Positions 26,678 to 35,890 are shown, numbered from the stretch's first letter. The stretch is 64,000 bases of DNA from Mesorhizobium koreense (GCF_031656215.1 NZ_CP134228.1:1550001-1614000); one strand, 5' to 3'. Notes: generated from the letters alone by a model not told the origin. Numbers and translations: made by a program.

Positions 26678-27583
26678 ATGGATGTGATGATGCGGCTGAT
26701 CCTGGCCCAAGGCATGCTCGGCCTCAACAACGGCGTCTTCTACGCCATGCTCAGCCTCGGGCTCGCCGTCATCTTCGGCATGCTCAACGTCGTCAATTTC
26801 GCGCATGGCGCACTCTATATGCTCGGCGCCTTCGTGGCGCTGATCCTGTCGTCCTATCTCGGACCATGGATCGGACTCGACGCGCTTCACATCGGCTTCT
26901 GGCCGGCGCTCATCATCACGCCGATCGTGGTCGGCTGCTTTGGGATGCTGATCGAGCGAACCATGTTGCGCTGGCTTTACAAGTTCGACCCGATTTACGG
27001 GCTGCTTCTCACCTTCGGCATCGCGCTGGTACTGCAGGGGCTGTTCTCCAATTACTTCAACAGCGCCGGCACGCCCTATCCGGCGCAACCGGAATCGCTG
27101 CGCGGCGTCATCCATCTCGGCTTCATGGTGTTCCCGAAATACCGGCTCTTCGCCATCCTGTTCTCCATCGTGGTCTGCTTCCTCACCTGGTACGTCATCG
27201 AGCGGACACGGCTGGGGGCGACGCTGCGCGCCGGCGTCGAGAACCCTGAACTGGTGCAGGCCTTCGGCATCAACGTGCCGCGCATGATCACGCTGACCTT
27301 CGGCTTCGGCACGGGGCTTGCCGGGCTCGCCGGCGTGCTCGCCGCCCCGATCTATTCGGTCAGCCCGCTGATGGGCGCCGACATCATCATCATCGTCTTC
27401 GCCGTGGTGGTGATCGGCGGGATGGGCTCCATCCTCGGCGCCATCACGGCCGGCCTTGCTCTCGGCCTGATCGAGGGCATCACCAAGGTCTTCTACGCAC
27501 CCGCGGCCAACACGGTCATCTTCTTCCTGATGGTGGTTGTGCTCCTGATCCGGCCGGCGGGCCTTTTCGGGCGGCAGAACTGA
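26678..27583 (+). CDS. livH: Branched-chain amino acid ABC transporter permease LivH
   Basis: A 301-residue permease with about eight transmembrane helices: GVFYAMLSLGLAVIFGMLNV near the start, then VNFAHGALYMLGAF, and the C-terminal coupling motif GMGSILGAITAGLALGLIEG. It pairs with LivM. Its TGA stop shares a base with the livM ATG, so the two are translationally coupled. Confidence 0.93.
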   Translation: MDVMMRLILAQGMLGLNNGVFYAMLSLGLAVIFGMLNVVNFAHGALYMLGAFVALILSSYLGPWIGLDALHIGFWPALIITPIVVGCFGMLIERTMLRWLYKFDPIYGLLLTFGIALVLQGLFSNYFNSAGTPYPAQPESLRGVIHLGFMVFPKYRLFAILFSIVVCFLTWYVIERTRLGATLRAGVENPELVQAFGINVPRMITLTFGFGTGLAGLAGVLAAPIYSVSPLMGADIIIIVFAVVVIGGMGSILGAITAGLALGLIEGITKVFYAPAANTVIFFLMVVVLLIRPAGLFGRQN

Positions 27584-28551
27584 TGGCGACGAGCGACCAG
27601 ACCATCGGCCGGCCCGACACGCGCGGAAACGGCATCAATCTCGTCCTGTGGGCGATCCTGATCCTGTTCGTGCTTACGGCGCCGGCCTACATCTACACCG
27701 TCTTCGCCATGCAGCTTCTGTGCTTCGCGCTTTTCGCCTGCGCCTTCAACCTGCTGCTCGGCTTCACCGGCCTGCTTTCCTTCGGCCATGCGGCCTTCTT
27801 CGGAGCCGGCGCCTATCTCGCCGGCCACGCCATCAAGATCTGGGGCCTGCCGCCGCTTGCGGGCATTCTTTTCGGTACGGCGGTCGCGGCGGTGCTCGGC
27901 TATGTGATCGGCTGGCTGGCGATCCGCCGTCAGGGCATCTATTTCGCCATGATCACGCTGGCCCTGGCGCAGATCATCTATTTCCTTGGGTTGCAATTGC
28001 CCTTCACCGGCGGGGAGAACGGGTTGCAGGGCATCCCGCGCGGCCACCTCTTCGGCTTCCTCGATCTCAACAGCCCGCTGGTGATGTATTATTTCGTCGC
28101 CGCGGTCTTCCTGGTCGGCTTCTTCATCATCTACCGCACCATCCATTCGCCCTTCGGGCAGGTGCTGAAATCTATCCGCGAGAACGAGCCGAGGGCGCTC
28201 TCGCTCGGTTACAACGTCAACCGCTTCAAGCTGATTGCCTTCATCATCTCGGCGGCGCTTTCGGGGCTTGCCGGCGCCACCAAATCGGTGGTTTTCCAGT
28301 TCGCCTCGCTCACCGACCTGCACTGGCAGACTTCCGGCGAGGTCATCCTGATGACACTGCTCGGCGGGCTCGGCACGATCTTCGGGCCGGTCGTCGGCGC
28401 GGTGACAGTCGTTTCGCTCCAGCACGAACTGAGTTCGCTCGGCTCATGGGTTCAGGTGGTGATAGGGCTGATTTTCATCGTCTGCGTGCTCGTGTTCCGC
28501 CGCGGCGTCATCGGCGAACTGGCGAGGCTCCTGAAGACGTCGTCCATGTAA
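27583..28551 (+). CDS. livM: Branched-chain amino acid ABC transporter permease LivM
   Basis: A 322-residue permease, last gene of the operon. Typical pieces are CAFNLLLGFTGLLSFGHAAF, GIYFAMITLALAQIIYF and the EAA-type loop SIRENEPRALSLGYNVNRFK. About nine transmembrane helices are expected. A hairpin at 28691-28718 lies downstream but lacks a T-run. Confidence 0.93.
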   Translation: MATSDQTIGRPDTRGNGINLVLWAILILFVLTAPAYIYTVFAMQLLCFALFACAFNLLLGFTGLLSFGHAAFFGAGAYLAGHAIKIWGLPPLAGILFGTAVAAVLGYVIGWLAIRRQGIYFAMITLALAQIIYFLGLQLPFTGGENGLQGIPRGHLFGFLDLNSPLVMYYFVAAVFLVGFFIIYRTIHSPFGQVLKSIRENEPRALSLGYNVNRFKLIAFIISAALSGLAGATKSVVFQFASLTDLHWQTSGEVILMTLLGGLGTIFGPVVGAVTVVSLQHELSSLGSWVQVVIGLIFIVCVLVFRRGVIGELARLLKTSSM

Positions 28552-28962
28552 TCGGCGCGCTTCATTCTCACCACGCTGCCCTTCGGCCCTGGCCATTGTC
28601 AAAGAACTGGGAAGCGGGCGCGAGGCCATGCCTCTCAATGTTATTTGACTGGCACGGCAACATACCGCGCCCGCCGGCTCTCTTTTCGAGTGCCGCCTTC
28701 TTATCGAGAAGGACGGCAGCCGCCTCCCTCTGAGCCCGGGTCACGTCAACCCACCGCCGGAGGCACCGGTTCCTCCCCACCAAACCACCGTCATGATCGG
28801 TGTTCCCGATGGAAGGAACTGACGGGGATTATGGATCAAGGAAAAGGGGCGTGGAGAAAGAGGGGCAAAAAAGTTAAGAAGCACAATCAAGTCAGCAGGT
28901 TACGAGGGTAATGCCTGCAGTCCTGTCCACGCTTTCGCCGCATCGGACCGTCGCCGTATCGG
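28552..28962. other. Intergenic region after livM
   Basis: About 410 bases without a supported gene. It holds a strong hairpin at 28691-28718 (TGCCGCCTTCT against AGAAGGACGGCA, one bulge) and a purine-rich stretch at 28840-28875. A 71-codon minus-strand frame crosses it but has no ribosome site. A small RNA is possible but unproven. Confidence 0.4.
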
Positions 28963-29409
28963 CTATTGCAGGCTGTACTTGATGAAACCCATGAACTTCG
29001 CCACGCGGTCGTAGAGCCGGCGTGCCGTTGCGTTGGTTTCTTGCGTCAGCCAATAGACGTTGGTGACGCCGTCCTTCGCCGCTGCCTGCCTGACCGCTTC
29101 GATCAGCTGTCGCCCGACGCCCTTGCCGCGCACATCCGGATCGGCGAACAGATCTTGCAGATAGCAATTGTTCGCCACTGTCCAGCACGTGCGGTGGTAC
29201 ATGTAATGGACGAGGCCGACCGGCTTGCCGTCGATCAACGCGATGAAGCCGTTCGGCTCGTACTCGCCTTCCGTGAAGAGCCGTTTCCAGGTCGTGGCGT
29301 AGACCTCTTCCGGCACGGACGTCTTGTAGAAGGCGAGATAGGCCGTCCACAGCCGGCGCCATTCGGCGTGGTCGGATTGCTGCAGCGGACGGATCGTGAC
29401 GGCGGACAT
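28963..29409 (-). CDS. GNAT family N-acetyltransferase
   Basis: A 148-residue GNAT enzyme (start ATG 29409 after GGAGGAG). The acetyl-CoA loop motif A is LFADPDVRGKGVGRQLIEAV, with the pattern RGKGVG; FIALIDGKPVGLVHY is the preceding beta strand. The closing VYWLTQETNATARRLYDRV is usual for small-molecule acetylases. The substrate cannot be predicted. It stands alone between the liv operon and a palindromic repeat. Confidence 0.9.
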   Translation of the reverse strand: MSAVTIRPLQQSDHAEWRRLWTAYLAFYKTSVPEEVYATTWKRLFTEGEYEPNGFIALIDGKPVGLVHYMYHRTCWTVANNCYLQDLFADPDVRGKGVGRQLIEAVRQAAAKDGVTNVYWLTQETNATARRLYDRVAKFMGFIKYSLQ

Positions 29410-29493
29410 AGCGGCTCCTCCTTGATCCGCCAGCCATAACGGGGATCGAGCCATGGCGCGATGGGACAGAAACGGGAGTTCCGTTGGCCGCGA

Positions 29494-29633
29494 TACCCCC
29501 CACCCCTAACCCCTCCCCACAAGGGGGAGGGGAATCTCGGCCCAGCTTCTTGGGCGCAAATTTCAATGATTTTAGCTGGGACGCGGTGACGGCGTCTCCC
29601 TCCCCCTTGTTGGGAGGGGACAGGGGTGGGGGT
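29494..29633. repeat. Imperfect long palindrome with CCCTCCCC arms
   Basis: Arms of about 37 bases at 29494-29530 and 29598-29633 match at roughly nine of ten positions around a 67-base centre. The core reads CCCTCCCC ... GGGGAGGG. Elements of this kind are common between rhizobial genes. It lies between the GNAT and MoxR genes, both on the minus strand, and may fold in the moxR transcript tail or leader. Confidence 0.7.
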
Positions 29634-29692
29634 AAAGGGCCGCAAATTCCATATGCGATGATCGCCGCACTCGTGGAGGCGAGGAAGACAGC

Positions 29693-30532
29693 TTATCCCT
29701 GCCGTCGCGCCATAAACGCCAGGCGCTCGAAGAGGTGCACGTCCTGCTCGTTCTTGAGGAGCGCGCCGTGGAGCCTGGGCAATGCGTTCTTCGGATCGCC
29801 GCGCAGATCCTCCGGCGAAATGTCATCGGAGACCAGCAGCCTTATCCAGTCGAGGGCCTCGGAGGTCGAGGGCTTCTTCTTCAGGCCGGGCACGTCGCGG
29901 ATTTCGTAGAATTGCGTCAGCGCGGCGCGGACGAGGTTCTGCTTGATGCCCGGATAGTGCACATCGACGATCCTGTGCAGCGTTTCCACATCCGGGAAGC
30001 GGATATAGTGGAAGAAGCAGCGGCGCAGGAAGGCGTCCGGCAGTTCCTTTTCATTGTTGGAAGTGATGATGACGATCGGCCGGTGCGCGGCGCGGATCGT
30101 CTCGCCGGTCTCGTAGACGAAGAACTCCATGCGGTCGAGTTCCTGCAACAGATCGTTCGGGAACTCGATGTCGGCCTTGTCGATCTCGTCGATCAGGAGC
30201 ACGACCTTGCGGTCGGCGGAGAAGGCGTCCCAAAGCTTGCCGCGCTTGATGTAGTTCCTGATCTCGTTGAAGCGGTCGTCGCCGAGTTGGCTGTCGCGGA
30301 GGCGCGAGACGGCGTCGTATTCGTAAAGACCCTGCTGCGCCTTGGTGGTGGACTTTATGTGCCATTCGATGAGGTCGAGGCCGAGCGCGGCGGCGACCTG
30401 CCGGGCAAGCTCTGTCTTGCCGGTGCCGGGCTCGCCCTTGACCAGCAGCGGACGCTCCAGCGCGATCGCGGCGTTGACGGCCACCATCAGGTCCTTGTCG
30501 GCGATATAGGCCGAGGTTCCTTCAAAACGCAT
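29693..30532 (-). CDS. MoxR-family AAA+ ATPase
   Basis: A 279-residue AAA+ protein. It has Walker A KGEPGTGKTELARQ (about residue 37), Walker B VVLLIDEIDKADIE, sensor ITSNNEKELPDAFLRRC and an arginine finger region FLRRCFFHYI. MoxR ATPases act as chaperones together with VWA proteins. The likely partner is the CoxE-like protein at 22375-23565, also on the minus strand. No other chaperone client gene is adjacent. Confidence 0.92.
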   Translation of the reverse strand: MRFEGTSAYIADKDLMVAVNAAIALERPLLVKGEPGTGKTELARQVAAALGLDLIEWHIKSTTKAQQGLYEYDAVSRLRDSQLGDDRFNEIRNYIKRGKLWDAFSADRKVVLLIDEIDKADIEFPNDLLQELDRMEFFVYETGETIRAAHRPIVIITSNNEKELPDAFLRRCFFHYIRFPDVETLHRIVDVHYPGIKQNLVRAALTQFYEIRDVPGLKKKPSTSEALDWIRLLVSDDISPEDLRGDPKNALPRLHGALLKNEQDVHLFERLAFMARRQG

Positions 30533-30635
30533 CAGCAGGCACCTTCATTCGTTCGCCTGGATGCTACTAAGGAGAGGGCGCCGAATGCGCAAGCGTGATC
30601 GCCGAAACCGGGATGGGCCTGATGACATGCCGCCG

Positions 30636-30677
30636 CAAAAAGGGAGGCAGGATCGGGATCGATCTTTTCTGCCTCCT
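30636..30677 (-). terminator. Rho-independent terminator of the Cys-repeat protein gene
   Basis: On the minus strand GGAGGCAG (complement of 30669-30676) pairs with CTGCCTCC (complement of 30643-30650), followed by CTTTTTG. It lies 38 bases downstream of the stop at 30715. Confidence 0.75.
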
Positions 30678-30714
30678 TAGTCTGGATTGCAGGTACCTGT
30701 ATGGGTGCGGATTG

Positions 30715-31002
30715 CTAGCAGTTGTCGCTGAAATCAGCAGTCGCAGCGCAGCCGTTAGACGGCATCTCCGTCGTCGATGGCGCCCGGTGGTTGACAACCG
30801 ATCGGGAATGCATGCCAGCATTGGCCTGATCGGGCTCATTAGTGCAATTGTCGCTGAAATCGGCGCTTGCCGAACAGTAGTTGGACTGTGTCGATGCGGT
30901 GGTGGCCGGATCGACATGTTTCACGGTGGGCGTCGCACTCTGAGCGAAAGCGGCTCCCGCTAGTCCGAGCAGTGCCACGGAGGCGATGAGTAGGTGTCTC
31001 AT
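30715..31002 (-). CDS. Small secreted protein with duplicated Cys motif
   Basis: A 95-residue protein (start ATG 31002, GAGG upstream) with a signal peptide of 20 residues ending in AFA. The mature part contains two copies of a Cys-bracketed motif, NYCSASADFSDNC and NGCAATADFSDNC, the second being the exact C-terminus. Two disulfides or a metal site are possible. It has its own terminator and stands alone, so it is a separately regulated periplasmic or exported protein. I do not recognise the family. Confidence 0.75.
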   Translation of the reverse strand: MRHLLIASVALLGLAGAAFAQSATPTVKHVDPATTASTQSNYCSASADFSDNCTNEPDQANAGMHSRSVVNHRAPSTTEMPSNGCAATADFSDNC

Positions 31003-31286
31003 GGTCTTTGTCCTCTTCGACCGGAACTCCTCCCGGGGAGACAGGTCCGGCTTGAAATCACCGCCAGACAGCCCATCGTCCTGTCGAGCGGCATAGAAGG
31101 ACATGGAGTTGAGCCGGGTTCCTTCAAAACAACTCGATGCGACTGGCGTTCACCACTCGATCCCGGGTTTGTGAGGACACGACCGGAAGATCGGGTTTCC
31201 AAGCCCGGTTTTGGCGATTGTTCGATGCGTTGCAGAGATGGCGGCAGGGCAGTAGTCAAATTCGGCAATCGGCACTATATCTGCCG

Positions 31287-31446
31287 ACGGCGTTCTGCGC
31301 TTCTCGACAGGAGTAACATTCCCCGGGGCCTTATTGATCCCAAGGGAGCTGTCCCTGGCCGGACCCGTGGGTTCGGACACACGGCGCCCACCTACATTGT
31401 AGGCACCCGGGATCGACCTCTCCACCGGACGTCGCGGATCGCCACG
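31287..31446 (+). ncRNA. ssrS: 6S RNA
   Basis: The region before ygfA can form the long closed stem of 6S RNA: GGCGTTCTGCG (31289-31299) pairs with CGCGGATCGCC (31433-31443) with one mismatch and a G-U pair. The internal segment carries GGCCGGACCC, TGGGTTC and ACGGCGCCCACC, which recall alphaproteobacterial 6S sequences. A TATAT box lies just upstream (31275-31279). The genomic position, directly in front of the 5-formyltetrahydrofolate cyclo-ligase gene, is the one conserved from E. coli to rhizobia. 6S RNA binds the housekeeping RNA polymerase in stationary phase. Exact ends are estimated. Confidence 0.75.
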
Positions 31447-31544
31447 TTTTATAAGTGCATATTCAGGAATCCGCTGCGCCGGATTTGTCCGGCAATGTCG
31501 CTTTCGCGGCTTCGTTCCCACCCCTCGCGTCTAATCTGCCGCGC

Positions 31545-32126
31545 ATGACTTCTTTGAAAGAACTGAAGAAACATCTGCGCACCGAGGCGCTCGACCGGCG
31601 CGACGCGCTTGCGGTGGCGTGGCGCATCGAGGCCGCGCTCGGTATGGCCCAGCATGCGGACGAGATCGACATCGAGCCGGGCGGCATTGTCTCCGGCTTC
31701 TGGCCGATCCGCTCGGAAGTCGATGTCAGGCCGATCATGTTCGCGCTACGTGACCAGGGAGCGCGGCTGGCGCTGCCGGCGATCCTCGACCGCGAGACCA
31801 TCGTCTTCCGCGAACTCGTTCGCGGCGCACCGCTTGTCCAGATGGGTTTCGGCACGGCCGGTCCGGGGGAAGAGGCGGAAGTCCTCGATCCGGCGCTGAT
31901 GCTGATGCCGCTCGCCGCTTTCGACGCGCGCGGGCATCGTATCGGCTACGGCGCCGGCCATTACGACCGCGCAATCTCACGCCTGCACGACAAGGGGATG
32001 CGGCCGCGCCTCGTCGGCATCGCCTTCGATTGCCAGGAAGTGCCGGCGGTGCCGAACGAGGAGCATGATGTGAGGCTGGACGCCATCCTCACGGAAAGCG
32101 GCTTGCGCCGTTTCGAAGCCGGCTGA
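31545..32126 (+). CDS. ygfA: 5-formyltetrahydrofolate cyclo-ligase
   Basis: A 193-residue enzyme that converts 5-formyl-THF to methenyl-THF with ATP. The start ATG 31545 (MTSLKELKKHLRTEALDRRD) fits family length. The substrate and ATP region GYGAGHYDRAI and the preceding LLMPLAAFDARGHR are characteristic. It follows the 6S RNA gene, with which it is often cotranscribed, and is followed by ymdB. Confidence 0.92.
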   Translation: MTSLKELKKHLRTEALDRRDALAVAWRIEAALGMAQHADEIDIEPGGIVSGFWPIRSEVDVRPIMFALRDQGARLALPAILDRETIVFRELVRGAPLVQMGFGTAGPGEEAEVLDPALMLMPLAAFDARGHRIGYGAGHYDRAISRLHDKGMRPRLVGIAFDCQEVPAVPNEEHDVRLDAILTESGLRRFEAG

Positions 32127-32196
32127 TAGAGAAGGATATCCATTCCGGTCCGTAGCGCTCTCGCGCCCCGGCCATTCTCCTTCCCCGGCAGGACAA

Positions 32197-33021
32197 ATGC
32201 GACTTCTCTTTCTCGGCGATATGGTTGGCAGGGCGGGCCGTACCGCGGTCTATGAACAGCTTCCCGGTCTGCGCTCCGACCTCAATCTCGACTTCGTCAT
32301 TGTCAATGGCGAGAACGCCGCCGGGGGCTTCGGCATCACCGAGGAAATGTTCCGGGCGACGCTGGACGCGGGCGCCGATGTAGTGACGACCGGAAACCAT
32401 GTCTGGAACCAGCGCGAGGCGCTTGAGTTCGCGCCGCGCGAGGAACGCTTCCTGAGGCCGGTCAATTTCCCGAAGGGCACGCCAGGCCGCGGCTCCGGCG
32501 TCTATATGGCGAAGAATGGCGCGCGCGTGATGGTCTCGAACATCATGGGGCGGCTCTTCATGCAGCCGGACCTCGACGATCCGTTCCAGGCCGCCGAGAC
32601 GGAACTCGAGGCCTGCCCGCTTGGGGTACAGGCGGACGCGGTCGTCATCGACTTCCATGCGGAGGCCACTTCTGAAAAACTGTGCTTCGCCCATTTCGTC
32701 GACGGCCGGGCCAGCCTGGTTGTCGGCACGCATACGCACCAGCCGACGGCGGATCACCAGATCCTGACCGGCGGTACCGGCTTCATGTCGGATTCCGGCA
32801 TGTGCGGCGACTACGATTCCTCGATCGGCATGGTCTGGGACGAGCCGCTCAACCGTTTCCTCTCCAAAGTGCCGAAGGGCCGCTTCGAGGCGGCGGCCGG
32901 ACCGGCCACCATCTGCGGCCTCGGCATCGAGATATCCGATCGCACCGGGCTCGCCGAAAAGATTGCACCGCTCAGGCTCGGGCCGAGGCTGGAAGAGACG
33001 GTGCCTGCATTCTGGAAGTAG
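32197..33021 (+). CDS. ymdB: YmdB-family metallophosphoesterase
   Basis: A 274-residue protein of the TIGR00282 metallophosphoesterase family (YmdB in Bacillus, a 2',3'-cyclic nucleotide phosphodiesterase). Metal-binding motifs are in order: LFLGDMVGRAGR, IVNGENAAGG, TTGNHVWNQ, FHAEATSEK and GTHTHQPTAD. It is cytoplasmic, with no signal peptide. It lies 70 bases after ygfA on the same strand and is probably in the same operon. Confidence 0.93.
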   Translation: MRLLFLGDMVGRAGRTAVYEQLPGLRSDLNLDFVIVNGENAAGGFGITEEMFRATLDAGADVVTTGNHVWNQREALEFAPREERFLRPVNFPKGTPGRGSGVYMAKNGARVMVSNIMGRLFMQPDLDDPFQAAETELEACPLGVQADAVVIDFHAEATSEKLCFAHFVDGRASLVVGTHTHQPTADHQILTGGTGFMSDSGMCGDYDSSIGMVWDEPLNRFLSKVPKGRFEAAAGPATICGLGIEISDRTGLAEKIAPLRLGPRLEETVPAFWK

Positions 33022-33132
33022 AAACGGGCAGTCGGCAATCGGCGGTCGCAACCCCGACTGCCTTTTCACGGTTGACGCCGCGTCCGCGCCTCCCTACCTG
33101 TGCCCGGTCATATTGCGGAGACCTGCCGGCCC

Positions 33133-33888
33133 ATGGCCCTGTTGGACCAGCTTACGCCCCATCTCTCCTTCATCTCCGATCCGAGCGCTTGGGCGGCTCT
33201 GGCCACGCTGGTGGTCATGGAGATCGTGCTGGGGATCGACAACCTCATCTTCATCTCCATCCTGACCAACAAGCTGCCCGCCGAGCACCAGAAGCGAGCC
33301 AGGCGGCTCGGCATCAGCCTGGCGCTGATCCTGCGGCTGGCGCTGCTTTTCACCATCTCCATCATCGTCCAACTCACCACGCCGATTTTCACGGCGTTCG
33401 GACACGGCTTCTCCTGGCGTGACATCATCCTCATTGCCGGCGGCCTTTTCCTCGTCTGGAAGGCCACGCGCGAGATTCATCATGCCGTTGATCTCGACGC
33501 TCCCGAAGCGAAAGGCAGCGATATCACCGGCAAGGTGTCGATGACGATGGGCGCGGCGATCTTCCAGATCCTGCTGCTGGACATCGTCTTTTCGATCGAT
33601 TCCATCATCACCGCCGTCGGCATGACCGACCATATCGCCATCATGTTCATTGCGGTGATCTGCGCCGTGGTGGCGATGCTCATCGCGGCCGAGCCGCTGT
33701 CCAAATTCATCGCGGCCAATCCCACCATCGTCATGCTGGCGCTCGGCTTCCTGTTGATGATCGGCATGACGCTGATCGCCGACGGCTTCGGCTATCACGT
33801 GCCGAAGGGCTACATCTACGCGGCCATGGCCTTCTCGGCGCTGGTCGAGGCGCTGAACATGCTGGCAAGGAAAAGGAGGCGGCAGTAG
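33133..33888 (+). CDS. TerC-family integral membrane protein
   Basis: A 251-residue protein with seven hydrophobic segments (start ATG 33133, [13 protein letters not shown]). The family hallmarks are [16 protein letters not shown] and [17 protein letters not shown], each with acidic residues inside a membrane helix that coordinate metal, as in Mn2+ exporters of the TerC/Alx group. It is likely a metal exporter for exported metalloproteins or Mn homeostasis. No tellurite genes accompany it. Confidence 0.9.
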   Translation: MALLDQLTPHLSFISDPSAWAALATLVVMEIVLGIDNLIFISILTNKLPAEHQKRARRLGISLALILRLALLFTISIIVQLTTPIFTAFGHGFSWRDIILIAGGLFLVWKATREIHHAVDLDAPEAKGSDITGKVSMTMGAAIFQILLLDIVFSIDSIITAVGMTDHIAIMFIAVICAVVAMLIAAEPLSKFIAANPTIVMLALGFLLMIGMTLIADGFGYHVPKGYIYAAMAFSALVEALNMLARKRRRQ

Positions 33889-34040
33889 GCAGTCGAATAG
33901 ATTCCGAAGGCTCCCGCTTGCACTGAATCCGGATTATCGTCCCCTATTGCCGATTGCTTATTGCCGGATTGCCGATTTCCGCTCGGCCCGCTATAAGGCG
34001 CGCCGTTCCATTCCATATCAGCAGGCAGACAAGGGGCTCC

Positions 34041-34790
34041 ATGGCCGGCCATTCACAATTCAAGAACATCATGCACCGCAAGGGCCGTCAGGACGCGGTC
34101 AAGGCGAAGATGTTTTCCAAGCTGGCGCGCGAAATCACCGTCGCGGCGAAGATGGGCACCCCAGACGTGGACATGAACCCGAGGCTCAGGCTCGCCGTTC
34201 TTGCCGCCAAGGCGCAATCCATGCCCAAGGACAACATCCAGCGCGCCATCAACAAGGCTGCCGGCGGCGATACCGAGAACTATGACGAGGTCCGCTACGA
34301 GGGCTACGGGCCGGGCGGCGTCGCCGTCATCGTGGAGGCGCTGACCGACAATCGCAACCGCACGGCCTCCAACGTGCGCGCCGCCTTCACCAAGGCCGGC
34401 GGTGCGCTCGGCGAGACCAATTCGGTCTCCTTCATGTGGGACCGGGTCGGCGAGATCGTCTACCCGGCGAGCGCGGGCGACGCGGAGAAGGTGATGGACG
34501 CCGCCATCGAGGCCGGCGCCGACGATGTCCAGTCGGACGAGGAGGGGCATACCATCCTCTGCGCCTTCGAGAATATCGGCGACGTCTCCAAGGCACTCGA
34601 AGCGACGCTTGGCGAGGCGGAATCGGTCAAGACCATCTGGAAACCGCAGAACAACGTTCCCGTCGACGAGGAGCGCGCGCAGTCGCTCCTCAGGCTCGTC
34701 TCCGTGCTAGAAGACGACGACGACGTGCAGAACGTCTACGCCAATTTCGAGGTCGACGACGAAACGCTGGCGAAGCTCAGCGCTGCTTAA
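34041..34790 (+). CDS. yebC: YebC/PmpR-family protein
   Basis: A 249-residue protein, full length for the family, starting [18 protein letters not shown] at ATG 34041. It includes [20 protein letters not shown] and [15 protein letters not shown]. YebC-type proteins act as translation factors or transcription regulators, and in many alphaproteobacteria the gene sits next to ruvCAB. Here it is separated from ruvC by 19 kb, which suggests rearrangement relative to that order. A 41-base inverted repeat follows its stop. Confidence 0.93.
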   Translation: MAGHSQFKNIMHRKGRQDAVKAKMFSKLAREITVAAKMGTPDVDMNPRLRLAVLAAKAQSMPKDNIQRAINKAAGGDTENYDEVRYEGYGPGGVAVIVEALTDNRNRTASNVRAAFTKAGGALGETNSVSFMWDRVGEIVYPASAGDAEKVMDAAIEAGADDVQSDEEGHTILCAFENIGDVSKALEATLGEAESVKTIWKPQNNVPVDEERAQSLLRLVSVLEDDDDVQNVYANFEVDDETLAKLSAA

Positions 34791-34841
34791 GCAGGCATGG
34801 TGCCTTCCTGCTGCACGCTGTGCCAAGCGATTGCTCCGCGC

Positions 34842-34999
34842 GCGTCCTTCGAGGCTCGTTCCGCTCGCACCTCAGGATGAGGGAGGGCTGTGACCGTCGC
34901 CTGCCTATCACGCCTTTGGCCCTTCAGAATTTAGTACTGGCAGGCAGGCACAAACCGTCCTCATCCTGAGGTGCGAGCGGAACGAGCCTCGAAGGACGC
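34842..34999. repeat. 41-base perfect inverted repeat
   Basis: 34842-34882 (starting GCGTCCTTCGAGGCTCGT) is the perfect complement of 34959-34999, around a 76-base spacer. Sequences with GCACCTCAGGATGAGG are a dispersed palindromic family in alphaproteobacteria. The two copies lie between convergent genes and could serve as a bidirectional terminator-like structure. No transposase lies between them. Confidence 0.85.
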
Positions 35000-35018
35000 A
35001 TCCCGGCAACAGCAGGCT

Positions 35019-35357
35019 CTATTTCTGCTTCGGCGCCTGTTCGGGCACCTCGCCCGGCTTGATGACCGGCATCTCGCCTGCATCGGGCGCCGGCTTGACC
35101 AGCCCCGGATCGTTGATTTCGGGCGGCTGCAGCACGCCGCCGCATTTGCCGAGTTTCCTGGTAGCCGATCCGGCCCGATCGTCCTTTTTGGTGTCCGGCT
35201 TGGCCTGGCAGTTCTCCCGCGACGACTGGTCCTGAGCCTGTCCACCGCCGGAAGGGTCTGCCGGGCCCGCCGCCGATGCCGGAGCGACAGCTAGTGCCGA
35301 GACCACAGCCAAGGCGCCGGTAAAGCCGGCCAGCGTGGAAATGGTATTGAGCCTCAT
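35019..35357 (-). CDS. Hypothetical secreted Pro/Asp-rich protein
   Basis: A 112-residue protein starting at ATG 35357 (RBS GGAGACGCTC-type, GGAG). A signal peptide of about 30 residues ends with APASAAG. The mature part is polar, with two cysteines (RENCQAK and LGKCGGVLQPP) that may form a disulfide, and a proline-rich tail (VIKPGEVPEQAPKQK). It resembles small periplasmic proteins annotated in rhizobia without function. It is separated from rpmE by a terminator. Confidence 0.7.
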   Translation of the reverse strand: MRLNTISTLAGFTGALAVVSALAVAPASAAGPADPSGGGQAQDQSSRENCQAKPDTKKDDRAGSATRKLGKCGGVLQPPEINDPGLVKPAPDAGEMPVIKPGEVPEQAPKQK

Positions 35358-35440
35358 AGGAGCGTCTCCTTCGCAGCTTGCTCCCTTCGGCAGGCCAATG
35401 GTCCAGTCCGGTTTTGGTTCCGCGAGCTGGTGCGGCCAAC

Positions 35441-35468
35441 AAAAAACCCGCCACACGGGCGGGTTCTT
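35441..35468 (-). terminator. Rho-independent terminator of rpmE
   Basis: On the minus strand AACCCGCC, a five-base loop, GGCGGGTT and then a run of T (complement of 35441-35446). It starts about 20 bases after the rpmE stop. Confidence 0.85.
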
Positions 35469-35488
35469 TGCGAAATAAGGAAAACGGC

Positions 35489-35710
35489 TCAGATGCCGAG
35501 GCCCTCGTAGCGCTTCTTGAACTTCGACAGGCGACCGCCGCGATCGAGCAGCGTCTGCTGCCCGCCGGTCCAGGCCGGATGCGTGGTCGGGTCGATGTCG
35601 AGGCGCAGCGTGTCGCCTTCGGCGCCCCAGGTCGAACGGGTCTCGTATTCTGTGCCGTCGGTCATGACGACCTTGATCGTGTGATAATCGGGATGGGTAT
35701 CGGCTTTCAT
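35489..35710 (-). CDS. rpmE: 50S ribosomal protein L31
   Basis: A 73-residue L31. The start ATG 35710 ([19 protein letters not shown]) fits the family; a longer frame would add 25 residues. The conserved ends [20 protein letters not shown] and RYEGLGI are present. The zinc cysteines of the C+ form are absent: this is the Cys-free type common in alphaproteobacteria. It is divergent from the exporter gene at 35891, with which it commonly neighbours in rhizobia. Confidence 0.93.
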   Translation of the reverse strand: MKADTHPDYHTIKVVMTDGTEYETRSTWGAEGDTLRLDIDPTTHPAWTGGQQTLLDRGGRLSKFKKRYEGLGI

Positions 35711-35890
35711 CGTGTCTGTCCGGGCTATAGGGGCGGCATGCCTGCGGCGATGTCGCCCACTGTCGAAACTTGAAGCCGCGCCCATTGGAGGCTACGGCTT
35801 TATGACGGTCGGCGCCGCCTATACATCAGCCGGCCTCCAGGCACAAGCGCCCCGCACGTTTAGGACGCAAAGACGGGAGCCGAAAGAGAT

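Noticed and set aside
25844-27115. Minus-strand open frame of 423 codons opposite livF and livH
   Set aside because: Shadow of the liv operon, which has complete motifs and start-stop coupling.
30994-31548. Plus-strand frame of 184 codons across the 6S region
   Set aside because: No ribosome site, no domain, and it overlaps a structured RNA with conserved location.
34842-34999. Insertion-sequence ends
   Set aside because: The 76 bases between the arms cannot hold a transposase and no target duplication is visible.
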